Shown here one piece after another: positions 38,271 to 49,262 of a stretch of DNA of 64,000 nt. The stretch is from Sinotaia quadrata (Eukaryota > Mollusca > Gastropoda > Architaenioglossa > Viviparidae). The stretch is from NCBI GenBank assembly GCA_028829895.1, contig CM054181.1, positions 43,082,759-43,146,758 of the forward strand. The letters are read 5' to 3'. The translations under genes were made by a program, and so were the position numbers. Each line of letters begins with the position of its first letter. The stretch's first letter is position 1. The notes under the pieces are model-generated. The model made no database searches. It had not been told where the DNA came from and saw only the letters and a program-made list of their open reading frames with translations.

Positions 38271-38500
38271 ATGGTAGAGTAAATTTGCTTATCTCTATTT
38301 CTAAACTTTTGTGTTATATAAATTGTTAAATGTTAATGTGACCCGATATTGGGCACAGCTTATAAAGATATTTTGTAAATGTCAGAATTAGAGTAAACAA
38401 CTCAGGTAAAGAATATGCTAGAATTTGCTGATGCAATCCAAACCAGTTCCAGGTGGATGACATATTTTTATTATCCAATGGTTAAGATTTACTAGAATGA

Positions 38501-38890
38501 GACCAGCCAATTGGCTGAGATAAAAATTTACTTGCTGAAATAATTTTATTTTCTAATCACTTTGGGGTGGCAGGTCTGGTCATGAAAGGCAGCCATTAGC
38601 TTAATGGTGAGTTAAATGATTGATTGAGACAGAAGGGACTTAGAAATATTTCATGCATTTTGCTACTGATATGTTAAACTTGTGTTTTATAGAGATATAT
38701 TATGTGAGTAGACTATTCTACAATTGTGAATTATGATGCCTGACATTGGTTTTAGTGAACATGTTCATAAACTATTATGTTGTATTTATTATTCTGTATG
38801 CATGTATCAGGCTAATAAATACTTTTGCTGGAAACTTAAATTGAGACTTGAATGAAAGAATGAATTGAGTTAGAAATGAATAAACTGGAA
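38501..38890 (+). repeat. Interspersed repeat family B, copy 2 (~390 bp)
   Basis: Second copy of the family described at 21595, in the same orientation. It starts GACCAGCCAATTGGCTGAGA and ends near GAATAAACTGGAA. Both copies lie within the inferred large intron of the minus-strand gene. Confidence 0.8.
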
Positions 38891-39830
38891 TATTTACTAG
38901 TAAGTGTATCTTAATTATTAATCTTAATTCGCCAACGAATTGATGTCTGTGCCTATATAATGACATTAGAACCTATACTTTATACAAGAACATTTATTAA
39001 TCTATTTGACACCATCACATTAGTACCCTTGTCCAGAGAAATAGTAGTGCCCACAAAGGATGAAGTGACATTATTTATATCTTACTCTTATACATTAACA
39101 TCTTTAGCATTAGAATGACACACTTATACCCTATCGATGCAATAGCAAAATGAGTAATCCCATTGACCTCTTAAATATGAACACTTGTATCTACGCTAGT
39201 ACCATATCTATACAATGACAAATAGAGTATCCCCGTTCACATCTTACACTCAAATACTTGTATCTAAACAAAGACTCACTACAACTCAATCTTTCACGAT
39301 GGACAAACTAAAAATACGAGTTTCTGAAGATGGCAAGTGTTGAAATGAGGCGCATACTGGGTGAGGTTGGATAGATACACAGGACTCGATTAGATCAAAT
39401 AATTCACAGGAGGGCAAGGAGACAATATACTAAATAAAAAGATTAGTATTATGAATATATTTTGTTAACACCAGGAGCCAAAATACATGTTGCCTCGTGG
39501 TCATCTGCATTCGACTAACAATTCACAGGTGCGTTTCTGGTACATTCGTTCACATGGCTGAGCTGTGCTTTGATTGGTTAGTTTAGTGAGTTTTCTGGAA
39601 CATTCAGGTATTTTCTAGCCTGGGGATAGGGGTAGGTGTGTTTACGTGTAGTCTGTTTATAGAGGAGGGGTATGTGTGGGAACTATAAGTCATTAAGTGA
39701 AAGTAAGAAATGCTAGAGCCTCACATGTATACAGGAACAGGCAGCATACTGACATAATTATTTAATACTGGTTATTTTCGTGAATTTAAAGATCGCAGTA
39801 AATATGTGGTCTTACTACTACTACTACTAA
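38890..39830. other. AT-rich intronic spacer
   Basis: Loose repeats with ACACTTGTATCTA and ATCTTACACT recur near 39060-39260. No coding signal. Confidence 0.5.
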
Positions 39831-40330
39831 AGCACTAGACTAGTGCAATAATTGGTACCATACTTCGTGATGTCCTTATTTAACACTAGACTCATAGAAT
39901 AATGGACAATATAGTTCGTGATGTCTTCATTAAGCGCTAAACTACTACAGCAAAGGACAATAAGATTCGTGATATATTTATTAAGCGCTAAACTATTACA
40001 ATTAATGGACAATAAGGTTCGTGATGTATTTATTTAGCGCTAAACTATTACAGTTAATGGACAATATAATTCGTTAATACTTTCACTAAAGACTAAACTA
40101 GTGCAGAATTGAAAAACACAATTCGCCATGCTTTTCTACGCACTAGACTGGTGGGTAATACGCAGCACGTTCTCATTAAATTTGATGAACTCTAGACCTA
40201 ACGCAATAGACAAACAGTTTTCAGTACCTTTATTAAACAGTAGACTAGAAGTAATCAAAGGTACATTTTTTTAGTGCTTGTACTAATCTCTAGACTAGTG
40301 AAGTAAAGGATAAATCTTATCTTTCTGGAA
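39830..40330. repeat. About 52-60-bp degenerate minisatellite
   Basis: Copies contain TAAGCGCTAAACTATTACAG, AATGGACAATA and TTCGTGATGT. They are best conserved from 39920 to 40070 and degrade on both sides. Confidence 0.85.
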
Positions 40331-42650
40331 CTGGAATGTAGAAACTAACCTTCACATCTTTCTCCACCTCAACCCTTCTCGCTTTTGTCATCTTGTATTG
40401 CCATGTTCCTGCGATGTTTTCAAACCCATAGCCTCCCAAATCTAAACTGATAAGTGCTAAAGTAGCTAAACAGTTCAAAATTTCGGAGCTGATTTTTTTG
40501 AAAGTACGGAACCGGCTACTGTCAAGATACTACATAACCCAAGAAGCAACATAAAACCAAGCAATGACGTCATTGTGAACTAGACATCGAACCCAAATAC
40601 GTCATACTTTAGACTCTAAATTTCTAAATACTGTTTATCACACAATATAGCGTGATTACAAAACTAATTTGTCTTTATTTTTATTTCTCTTTCTGGTTTA
40701 CAGTGGAGTTAATTAATAGAATTATTTCCCCGAAAACCAAAGTTCATTCAAGACCCGAAATAATTAACTCAGGGAGTGCAAATTTCTAGGAGCGTTAAGG
40801 CCCAAAGGGTTGAAATTGGTTAACCTTTGAACCAGAAGCTAATGAAGTATGAAGTGAGTAGTCTCCTGTATTGTACTAAGATCATAATTACCAGTGCGCA
40901 AACTACTGAAATATATTTAACAAATTGCAGCACAATGTACAATGTGTAAAATTAATGCTACCAACTCATCGAAATAATATACCATATTGGAATAAACACA
41001 GTTGATCTTTCATTATCAAGAAAGCCTTATGCAGCATTAAATGGAATTTTGAATTGATTAGAGCCAAAAATTTGTTAGATTTTTCAGAGAACTGTCTTAA
41101 TTATTCTTCACCGTTCCCCAAATAAAAAAATAGAAAAAATAATTAGAAAAAAAATTAAGAAAAGAAGATTTATCTAACGCTTGAAAGAAATCTTGAAAGA
41201 AGAGTGATTATTTTCACATCTAAATAACTTATTGTCCAGTATCTGAATGCAGTCCTTTATTCATCTTTACCGACGGTCAGCACTACATCAAAACACGTAA
41301 ACACCAGAGCTCGGCAACAGTAGAATCAAAGGGACCGAGGGGATTGTACAATATACGTCAAATGGCAAAAAATTAAGCAGAGTGATATTTCTGTTCAAAA
41401 CATTTCAGTAAATGGGTTTCAAAATAAAGGTGAAATCAGAGAAGAGTAAGCAATAGAGATGAAGTAAAACAAAATAAATGTGACGTCAGAGAAGACTAAA
41501 GAGATGAGGTCACAATTCCAGTAAACGTAACCATCAAGAAAGTAGTGCAAGTTTATTCTGTGCAAGTTCAAAACAATTCAGCTACACAAAACAACTTCAT
41601 TCAAGGGTCTGCCAAACATAAGTAATCTAAAAGTCAGTCATACATACTTTAGGAAAGAATCCCTCATACTGGCGGGAATGTGTGCGGGCGAGAGAGAAAT
41701 TGTTGTAATACCTAATTAATACGAATTAACAGGATTGCATTTCACTCTGGACGAGTAACACCTAGAAGAGGGAAACAATTAATTTAATTGCAGATTCTAA
41801 GGCTTGACTTAGTCTCCCAGACTGCAAAAGACGAAGACTTAGTCAAAGTGTGGGATAAGATAATTAACATTTGGGTAAATTAATTATTCATATTACCTTG
41901 AGGAAAAGTTATATAACCCCACGTAATTTCACAGATGCATTAGCTGACGAAATGGTTAGTTTGTTTAGCAAAGTGCATCCAATAGAATGAATTTTATCAA
42001 CAGCAGTTCACTTTTCCCAACAGATTGCATGGTTTGCACCGGAAGTCGCGTGTCAATGAGGATTGGAGTGTGTTTATGTTTTTGCTTTTAACTGGCTATT
42101 TATTTACACGTAAATAAAGGCTGTTACCCACAACCCATTTCCACCTTAGTACCCAAATGACAACAAAGTCAAACCCACCAGTGTTCGATGTTTTTGTTGC
42201 GTAAGTACTTGTACACTTACTGAGTAATGAATGACGTATTCAACACCATTTTGTGACGTCAATAATTTTAACCACACCCTGTCAATTTGTTTACATAAAC
42301 TGTGGTGATCGTTGCCACCTCTGCACCAATAAATGTCTATCTGTTCACCGCACATAGAAAGATGTTTGTGCATTAACAATGGTCAGCATGACTAGGCAAT
42401 TAGAATGTTTACAAAGCCATAAGAATGTTTGAAAGCAGACTAACAACATAGAGCAAAATACATACTTCTTCGGCGCGTTGTCCTTGGAAACTAAATCAAT
42501 AGAGTATTGTGTAGGCTTCAATGAAAAATTAGGATACTGTTTATGTTTGACTGAAAACATAGCTTATTTAATAGATTTGACTGTTAAAATAAAATAGCGT
42601 TTGTGTTTGATTGAAAATTAAATTATTATGCAACATTATGATACACATCT
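40330..42650. other. Intronic spacer, nothing gene-like seen
   Basis: No tandem array or convincing exon. A near-duplication of GAAATCAGAGAAGAGTAAG and GACGTCAGAGAAGACTAAAG occurs at 41430-41510, and a loose TTTGACTGAAAA repeat at 42540-42620. Confidence 0.5.
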
Positions 42651-42654
42651 TTTT

Positions 42655-43110
42655 CATCAGCAAAAATAGCACACATAGAGGTCATTGTCAAGACACAAAT
42701 ATATCTTTGTCATCAGCAAGGACATCATAGAAGAGTACTCTCAAGACACAAACACATCTTTGTCATCAATTAAGACATCACACAAGAGTACTCTCAAGCC
42801 ACAAACACTACATCTTTGTCATCAATTAAGACATCACACAAGAGTACTCTCAAGACACAAACACATCTTTGTCATCAATTAAGACATCACACAAGAGTAC
42901 TCTCAAGCCACAAACACTACATCTTTGTCATCAATTAAGACATCACACAAGAGAACTCTCAAGACAAGCATAACTTCGACATCAGCAAGTATAGCCCACA
43001 CAAAGAGAACTATCAAAACACATTTTTTAAATCAGCAACACCAAGACACATTGCTTTCATCAGCAAGATTACACACAAAGAAAGCTCTCAAGACACATCT
43101 TAAACATAAC
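42655..43110. repeat. 53/56-bp minisatellite with alternating units
   Basis: Units share CATCTTTGTCATCAATTAAG and ACATCACACAAGAGTACTCT. They alternate between AAGACACAAACACATC (53 bp) and AAGCCACAAACACTACATC (56 bp), a 109-bp higher-order unit. Flanks are diverged. It ends about 380 bp before the probable coding exon at 43488-43592. Confidence 0.9.
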
Positions 43111-43487
43111 AAAACATAATCACACTTATTGCTATTATTTTATATTTGCAACTGTATATTTGTAAGTCCACTATTTTTGTTAGTGTTTCTTTTTTCTGTA
43201 AGTATTAAATTTATTCTTATTGTAATTAAGTGCAAGACTTCCTGAATATGTGGCCATAGTACCTCCAGCTTTACTGAATCTTGAGCAATTTGCGTGACCA
43301 TTGTTGTCTAGTAATACATGTGAATACTCTAAAGTGGTCAGAGCTTTCAGAACAATAAATACTCGTCCATGCCACCTTTATTATTATTGTGTTCAGAGGA
43401 AAATATTGGATTAAATTCTATCATATTCTGTCATAGAGACTACTGACGCTAGCGTTCATAATAAATTTGGATACTAAAAATAGATAC

Positions 43488-43592
43488 CTGAATTGCATGT
43501 GAAAGCATCGCTCATTCGTGAATGTCCTTCCACGTATTAGAACCGTTCCCATGGAGACGTGGACAGGATTGTGAGTTGACTCATCGTCCATG
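43488..43592 (-). CDS. Probable first coding exon of the minus-strand gene
   Basis: On the - strand a pyrimidine tract ending CCTTTTCAG precedes C-ATG-GAC (start at 43591). The frame is open for 34 codons (beginning MDDESTHNPV, with TVLIRGRTF later) up to a donor reading TTCAG/GTATCT. The exon ends two bases into a codon (AG). The exon at 20975 needs exactly two preceding bases, and AG plus its first T gives serine with the frame open on both sides. GC and third-position composition are coding-like, unlike the flanks. The acceptor upstream of the ATG implies at least one leader exon further right. The implied intron is about 22.5 kb. The phase match is one chance in three, so the call depends on the quality of both splice sites plus the start codon. 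Confidence 0.6.
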
Positions 43593-43737
43593 CTGAAAAG
43601 GCAAAAACAAGAGTAGTATCTTAAATTTCACACGGGTATGTGAGAGGTGTGTTCACTACATAAAACACATTTGTTCACTACAATATACCTGTCTACTAGA
43701 TTGCGCGTGTTTATAGCTGTGCATTTAATTGTTATAC

Positions 43738-43740
<3 letters not shown>

Positions 43741-43787
<47 letters not shown>
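43741..43787. repeat. (GA)n microsatellite
   Basis: About 23 uninterrupted GA dinucleotides. A degenerate GA-rich tail follows to about 43870. Confidence 0.97.
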
Positions 43788-43791
<4 letters not shown>

Positions 43792-44260
43792 ACTAAACTG
43801 AGCCGGCGAATGAGAGCGAGAGTGAGGGAGGGAGAAAGAGAAAGAAGAGTGAGTGAGAGAGCAAGGTAAGATCGATGTAGAAATCTGTCAGCTTTACACG
43901 CAGCCAGTATGTTTAATAGGGGACATAACTCTTCCCCTACAAGAAACGTGCATAAAACTCGATGTTCTGCTTTCATGCCCACTCTCTGGAAATGTGGGCA
44001 AATGACAGTTTGTCCGTTTCACGTCAGCGACTGTGAATGCTGTGGTGGATTGTTTATGATAATTGCTTTTCACAAAATTGTAATCGCTTTTACCAAAATA
44101 TCAAATAGAAAACACCTAACAACTAAACAAAGCAGGAAAAAGAATTGATTTTTGGGGGACAAAGAAAGCTCTTCACGTTTGAATTGGCTTTTAGCAAAAA
44201 GCGAAGCTTTGCTGATTAAAGAGTTTCAAAAGTGCATCGATTCCACAAAAGCATAATAAC

Positions 44261-44466
44261 ACAACACGACGCAACAAAACAATACTACTCGATACAATAT
44301 AACACTACACGATACATACTACACAAAACGACACAATAGAACACGCCTAACGCACGACACAACACAACACGACGCAACAAAACAATACTACTCGATACAA
44401 TATAACACTACACGATACATACTACACAAAACGACACAATAGAACACGCCTAACGCACGACACAAC
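44261..44466. repeat. Perfect 103-bp tandem duplication, A/C-rich
   Basis: Two copies of a 103-bp unit, beginning ACAACACGACGCAACAAAAC at 44261 and 44364, appear identical by eye. The unit is itself built of CAACACGA/ACACTACACGATAC-like short repeats. Confidence 0.93.
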
Positions 44467-44879
44467 ACAAAATAACCTGCCATGTACATCAGGGGTCAGG
44501 AAACAGGGGTAAATTATCCTAAATGAGGTAAAAATGAAAATTTTGGGGGTAATGAAGGCTAAAAACAAATACAAATAAAGTATTGTGAGGTCATCGAACT
44601 CATTCGCTTATTAATTGTTTCAACCCCCCTCCCCCTCCTCAATTTTAATACATCAACAATAAATTCCTACTTTTATAAAAATACCCCCTCCCCCTTTGAT
44701 AATTAATCCCAAGACCTTATCAAAGACGCCATTTCGGCTAGTCCTATGATCTCGACACCTGATTAGGAGCACGCTAGCTCACTGGGTCCTCAATATTTAT
44801 TCCATGGTACGTGGTTTGATTTTTGGTGGTGACGTTATCCTATTAAAATATTTTGTGCATTATTTACAACAGCTGCTGT

Positions 44880-45486
44880 TATTCTGCTTTTATTTACCAC
44901 TAAAGATCTTTGAGCATGTGAATAAGGAATTTCAAGGGAAAAAACATCAACATCTTTTTAGAAAGAGAAAAGATTTAATCATTTGCATCAAAGCTTCTGT
45001 ATTGGAACCAGAAAGTGGATCAAAATAAGATGGCCGCCTTTCAATGCTAGCAGAGATTTTGGAAGATTATGAAGATCTCAGTCTTTGTATCATCAAGGAG
45101 TCAGAAGGCATCTGACCAAACTCAAAAAGCGGTTCTCTGATTACTTTCCAGAGCTTGACTCACATACTGTCACTTGGTTGTAAATCTCTTCAACTTTTCA
45201 ACTTGCTGATGTGCCTAAAGAGTCTGAAGGAGTGGCAAAGGAACTTCTTCAATTTCATTCCAACAGATTTCTCATAATTTTGGTTTTCAAAAACTGCAAA
45301 GGCTCTTAAAATTGCAAATGTAGAAGCAACGTTGCCGCATTTTGCAAAACCTACATTTGTAAACAAGGCTTTTCTAGCCTTATGAACTTGAAAACAAAGT
45401 ACAGAAATTGGTTGGACCCCAGAGACAGCACGCAGGTTGCTCTGACATCAAAAAGCCCTGATATGAACGCGTTTTATCAAAAATGA
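44880..45486 (+). pseudogene. hAT transposase C-terminal remnant (ZBED5/FAM200-like type)
   Basis: Fragments in shifting frames resemble the C-terminal half of hAT transposases of the kind domesticated as ZBED5 and FAM200 proteins. They include FSDYFPELDSHTVTWL (about 45133-45180, then a stop), LADVPKESEGVAKELL (from about 45202), and KTKYRNWLDP followed by VALTSKSPDM in the last frame (45394-45486, ending TGA). The last piece corresponds to the conserved K-T-K-Y-R-N-x-L block of the hAT dimerisation region. Multiple stops and frameshifts make it non-functional. The N-terminal BED finger and the first catalytic residues are not visible. Confidence 0.85.
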
Positions 45487-45570
45487 AACAGCACCATTTC
45501 CCAAACCTGGAGATGTTTTGAGTGAAATTCTTCAAATCCATTTTATTAATTTTGTATGTGTGCTATTTGT

Positions 45571-45716
45571 GACGCCAACTCCAACTAATTATTGGTTATG
45601 ATTATTATTATTAAGTAAGCGTCCATAACTAATTACAAGTGATTAGAATCTTAATTTATGTTATTAATAATTCTATAGAAGACACCACTCGTCTATCTCA
45701 TTTGGCGGATATAATA
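45571..45716 (+). repeat. Interspersed repeat family A, copy 3, inside the hAT element
   Basis: Begins GACGCCAACTCCAACTAATT and shares GGTTATGATTATTATTATTA, CATAACTAATTACAAGTGAT and GACACCACTCGTCTATCTCA with the other copies. It lies between the transposase remnant and the right end of the hAT element. It is therefore either a nested insertion or part of the hAT 3' region whose other copies are solo fragments. Confidence 0.75.
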
Positions 45717-46306
45717 GAATAGAGTACTTCTTCAACAAAGAAACTTCCGGTCCATCCCATTGGATGATTTTGATATGAACAAGTGTGAAACTATTAGTCA
45801 CAAAATCTACTCATCCAGTTGGAACTGCTTTGGATTGCATCAGCAATTTTTCTAGCATATTCACAATTCGAGTTTTTTACTCCAACTTTGACACTTTCAA
45901 AAAATACCATCATGAGGTGTTACCTAAAGTTCGGATCACTTTGACAATTTATATAACAATTATGTCTAGAAATAGGGATAGGCAAAATTACTCTGCCCAA
46001 CTATTGTTTTGATAACCTGTGTGGCTTTTAAAGTCTTTTCTTTCTTGACTTTGAGAGCAGTTATTCTTCATTTTAAGAGCACTTAGTTCGTTTTTGAAGT
46101 CTGTGGGTAACTTCATTGAACACAAATGGATTTGGGGTAATACTCCCGAAAGTTTCCCGACCCCTTGTGTACAGTATAAAATAAAAAATAAAGTAATAAT
46201 ATGTAGTATGAACAATTTGTATAAAACTGATAACACTGCAAGCATCCCTCCAACACTTATTATTCTTTCAAAAGTGTGGTAGACATTTTACACTTCACTG
46301 TGCGAA

Positions 46307-46308
<2 letters not shown>

Positions 46309-46367
<59 letters not shown>

Positions 46368-46419
46368 GTGTGTATGTGTGTGTTATGTGTTTGTGTTGTG
46401 TGTGTTATGTGTTTGTGTT

Positions 46420-46462
<43 letters not shown>

Positions 46463-46500
46463 GTGTGAGTTGTGTGTGGTGTGTGTGTGTGTGAGTGCGT
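46309..46500. repeat. (GT)n microsatellite with interruptions
   Basis: A pure run of about 58 bases, then GT interrupted by TATG/TTGTG variants, then a second pure run. It lies just outside the right end of the hAT element and produces artefactual Cys/Val frames. Confidence 0.95.
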
Positions 46501-46854
46501 GCTTACGTGTATCTGGATATTGCAAACAAAACAAAGGAAGTGTTTCTCTGCTATTCTGCGCTATGGCACTATATAAATGATGTAGAAATATAAGACTGGC
46601 CAATTCTCTCTGGCCAATTCTGGCCAATGCATCGTGTCATAATAATTCACAGTGAAACAGATACGATTATAACTACGGTTATAGTTTTTATTGATAACTA
46701 CACGTGTCGTATTCATTCATGTTCTACAGATCTGATTATAAATTAAATGTATATCAAAAGAAAATTTTTCTATAAATATATATAATTTATACGTATACAT
46801 TCTAAGAGTGTGTACCTACATTACCTACATTCCAGTGGTTTGATTTCGCAGTTC

Positions 46855-47085
46855 TCACATAATTATCTGTGTAGGAGTTCTTGCCACTTCCATGTCTTCT
46901 GTCCCAGCTCGAGACTGACATGCGCAGATTATATGTTCTGTTGTTTCATTCATGCTCTTGCAAAGTCGACAGTTGAGATCCTTTGAGATCTCGGTGATAT
47001 TTGCCTTGTGGAATTTTGCATTTAGTGCTTGATCTTGCGCGACAGTGATGGGTGTTTCCGTTTTGGTTTTTGAAACCTGTTTCCC
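46855..47085 (-). mobile_element. LINE (non-LTR retrotransposon) 3' ORF fragment
   Basis: The - strand is open for about 76 codons up to TGA at 46857-46855. It contains TPITVAQDQALNAKFH and, further on, NCRLCKSMNETTEHIICAC: the AQDQAL motif followed by a C-x2-C...H-x4-C knuckle. This pair is typical of the region after the reverse transcriptase in the last ORF of many invertebrate LINEs. A stop sits just upstream in frame, and no RT-domain motifs were found nearby, so it is a truncated, dead copy. The clade cannot be told from this piece. Confidence 0.75.
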
Positions 47086-47189
47086 TCAGACATCTGTATG
47101 TTGATTGCATTGTGTCATCGGCTCATCACGTATCTTGAATTGTTTTAGACTACAGTAATATGTTGATGCCTCAAGATAAAGAAAGTGTA

Positions 47190-47850
47190 TGTGTGTGTGT
47201 GTGTGTGTGTCTATTGAAGAATTTTATTTTCCAGAAGAAACTGAGATTCTGATTGAATGTGTCCTGTTCTGTCATCAAAGTTAATGGACAGTCAGCATTT
47301 TTTGGGATTCTTTGAGATCTTCATGAATTTCGTTTTTTGCGCTTTTCTTTTGCTTTGGTCTTCTAAGCAAAGCTGTACAGAACGTATGTCATCAAATTAA
47401 TGTCTAATTGAACTTTGTCACGTATGAATCTCTCCTATGGCGTGATTTATAGCTTTATATTGAATGACATGAATGGTTTGTCATCCAATAATCTTTATTT
47501 TAAAGATTTATTTTATATTTGTGGAAACTCACTTCTTATCATCTTAATCGTGACGTTGGTAAGTGCATACAGTACCTGTCTGATCTGATCTCATCATTGA
47601 TACGTGCACAAAGTGCCTGTCTGATCTCATGACTACCCGTCAATGACACGCGCTTACAACGTCCGTCTCATTAGGAAAACCATCTGTGTACAACGACATG
47701 CATGCAACGGGCCTGTCTCATCAGACAAAGTGTGCACAAAACATGGAAAAGGTCTGTCTCAACAGGCATAACTATTTGTGTACAATGATGGGCAAAAAGC
47801 GCGTCTCATCATGTGTTATCTGTTAGCACACTGACCTTGACACAAACAAG
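47190..47850. repeat. Short (GT)n and a ~50-bp degenerate repeat
   Basis: A GT run sits at about 47191-47210. From 47565 to 47830 diverged copies of a ~50-bp unit with CCTGTCTGATCTGATCTCAT, TGTCTCATCAGACA and GTGCACAAA recur. Confidence 0.65.
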
Positions 47851-48221
47851 AGACCCTGCACGGCGTTTTGTATTGTGTAATGATCCAATTTGAAACTGTT
47901 GATTCAACATTATTTTAAATCCTCATAAATAAGACATAGTGGGTAATGATTAAATATGAATGACCCAGTCTGGATATATTATGTATGATGTAACGCCTCC
48001 AGTGTAACTCACAAAAGGAAATATTCTCGATCTATCAATCTTTGGTGTCATCGAGCAAACACAAACGCCAGATACAGTTCAAGTGAAGCCAGTGAGCGAA
48101 AAATAAACCAAGTTACAGAGTGACACTCATATGGTCAAAGTTAAACGAACAAGAAAAAACAGAAGTACTCATGAAGGAAATCGTACACTACCCTCTCACC
48201 CGCTACCCCCCAACATATAAA

Positions 48222-48223
<2 letters not shown>

Positions 48224-48282
<59 letters not shown>
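48224..48282. repeat. (CA)n microsatellite
   Basis: About 29 uninterrupted CA dinucleotides. Flanks 47850-48220 and 48290-48770 show no gene; a 60-codon frame at 48443-48625 (-) lacks support. Confidence 0.97.
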
Positions 48283-48284
<2 letters not shown>

Positions 48285-48924
48285 TTATCTAACAACATAA
48301 AAATCAGCACATGCAATAAATCATAAACAAACCGGCAGCCTAAACATTGAAAGAATTAGCTCCCACATGCACGACAAATAACCTTGACCTCATCCGTATT
48401 AATAATCGCTTCTCGGCGTGCCAGCCGCTTTGAATTTTATTTTCATACTTGTGCTTTACGGAGATCTTGTCTAGATTTTATCCGGCGCTTGAGATAACTC
48501 TGTTTGCAATTGCGCCCCTTCGTGCCGTAGTGCAGTAAAAGACAACTGTTATTAATTATTAGAGTTACGTCAGCAACACAATACAACTGACCCAGTGGCG
48601 TGTTGCACAATGCGAATTTCTCCAAATAAGAGTGTAAAGATAAAAAGAAAGTGACAGAAAATGAGGATTAGAGGAGACAGAGTAAAAGATAAAAGAGAGA
48701 AAATGACAGAAAATGAGAATTAGATGTTAGACTAGTTAGAGTAAAAATAAAGTACGAGAGAAAGAGAAGTAGGCCTATGTGTTATGAGTGTGTAGTGTGA
48801 TTTTTATGTATTGTGTGTTTGGAGAATAAGAGATATATGTATATGTGTTGTGTGTATGCTATATGTGCGCTTTGTGTACATGGAAAGGAAGAGATGTACA
48901 TGCGGTTTTATTTTGTGTGTATTA

Positions 48925-49262
48925 TGTGTGCGTGATGTGTATATGGAGAAAAAGAGATGTGTATTTTGCATTTGTTTTATGTTTGTGTGTATTATGTGTG
49001 CGTGATGTGTAGATGGAGAAAAAGAGATGTGTATTTTGCATTTGTTTTATGTTTGTGTGTATTATGTGTGCGTGATGTGTATATGGAGAAAAAGAGATGT
49101 GTATTTTGCATTTGTTTTATGTTTGTGTGTATTATGTGTGCGTGATGTGTATATGGAGAAAAAGAGATGTGTATTTTGCATTTGTTTTATGTTTGTGTGT
49201 ATTATGTGTGCGTGATGTGTAGATGGAGAAAAAGAGATGTGTATTTTGCATTTGTTTTATGT
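48925..49262. repeat. 70-bp minisatellite, about 4.8 copies
   Basis: Copies contain GAGAAAAAGAGATGTGTATT, TTGCATTTGTTTTATGTTTG and ATTATGTGTGCGTGATGTGT at exact 70-bp spacing. They differ mainly by GTATATGGAG versus GTAGATGGAG. Because 70 is not a multiple of three, every repeat shifts frame, so the similar 62-codon frames are nested artefacts. Confidence 0.95.

Larger units (their letters stand above)
20976..43487 (-). other. Inferred ~22.5 kb intron of the minus-strand gene
   Basis: The interval between the two best coding exons. It holds about 20 tandem arrays, two copies of a ~400 bp repeat, two copies of a ~140 bp repeat, and the candidate alternative exons at 22057-22385 and 36174-36330. 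The + strand is generally A-rich and often A/C-rich, so the transcribed sense strand would be T/G-rich. Confidence 0.5.
44490..46167 (+). mobile_element. Decayed hAT-superfamily DNA transposon, ends recognisable
   Basis: The left end reads CAGGGGTCAGGAAAC (44490). The right end, read on the - strand from 46167, is CAAGGGGTCGGGAAAC, so the two form an imperfect terminal inverted repeat. Similar GTAAATTATCCTAAAT and GTATTACCCCAAAT sequences follow inside. Flanks share TGTACA (44483-44488 and 46168-46173), consistent with a mutated 8-bp target duplication. Inside, on the + strand, lies a broken hAT transposase C-terminus. At ~1.68 kb it is shorter than autonomous hAT elements, so it is internally deleted. 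A family A repeat occupies 45571-45716. Superfamily assignment is firm from the protein remnant; the exact ends are less certain. Confidence 0.8.

Noticed and set aside
46276..46627. Cys/Val-rich and Thr/His-rich frames
   Set aside because: Direct translation of (GT)n and (CA)n.
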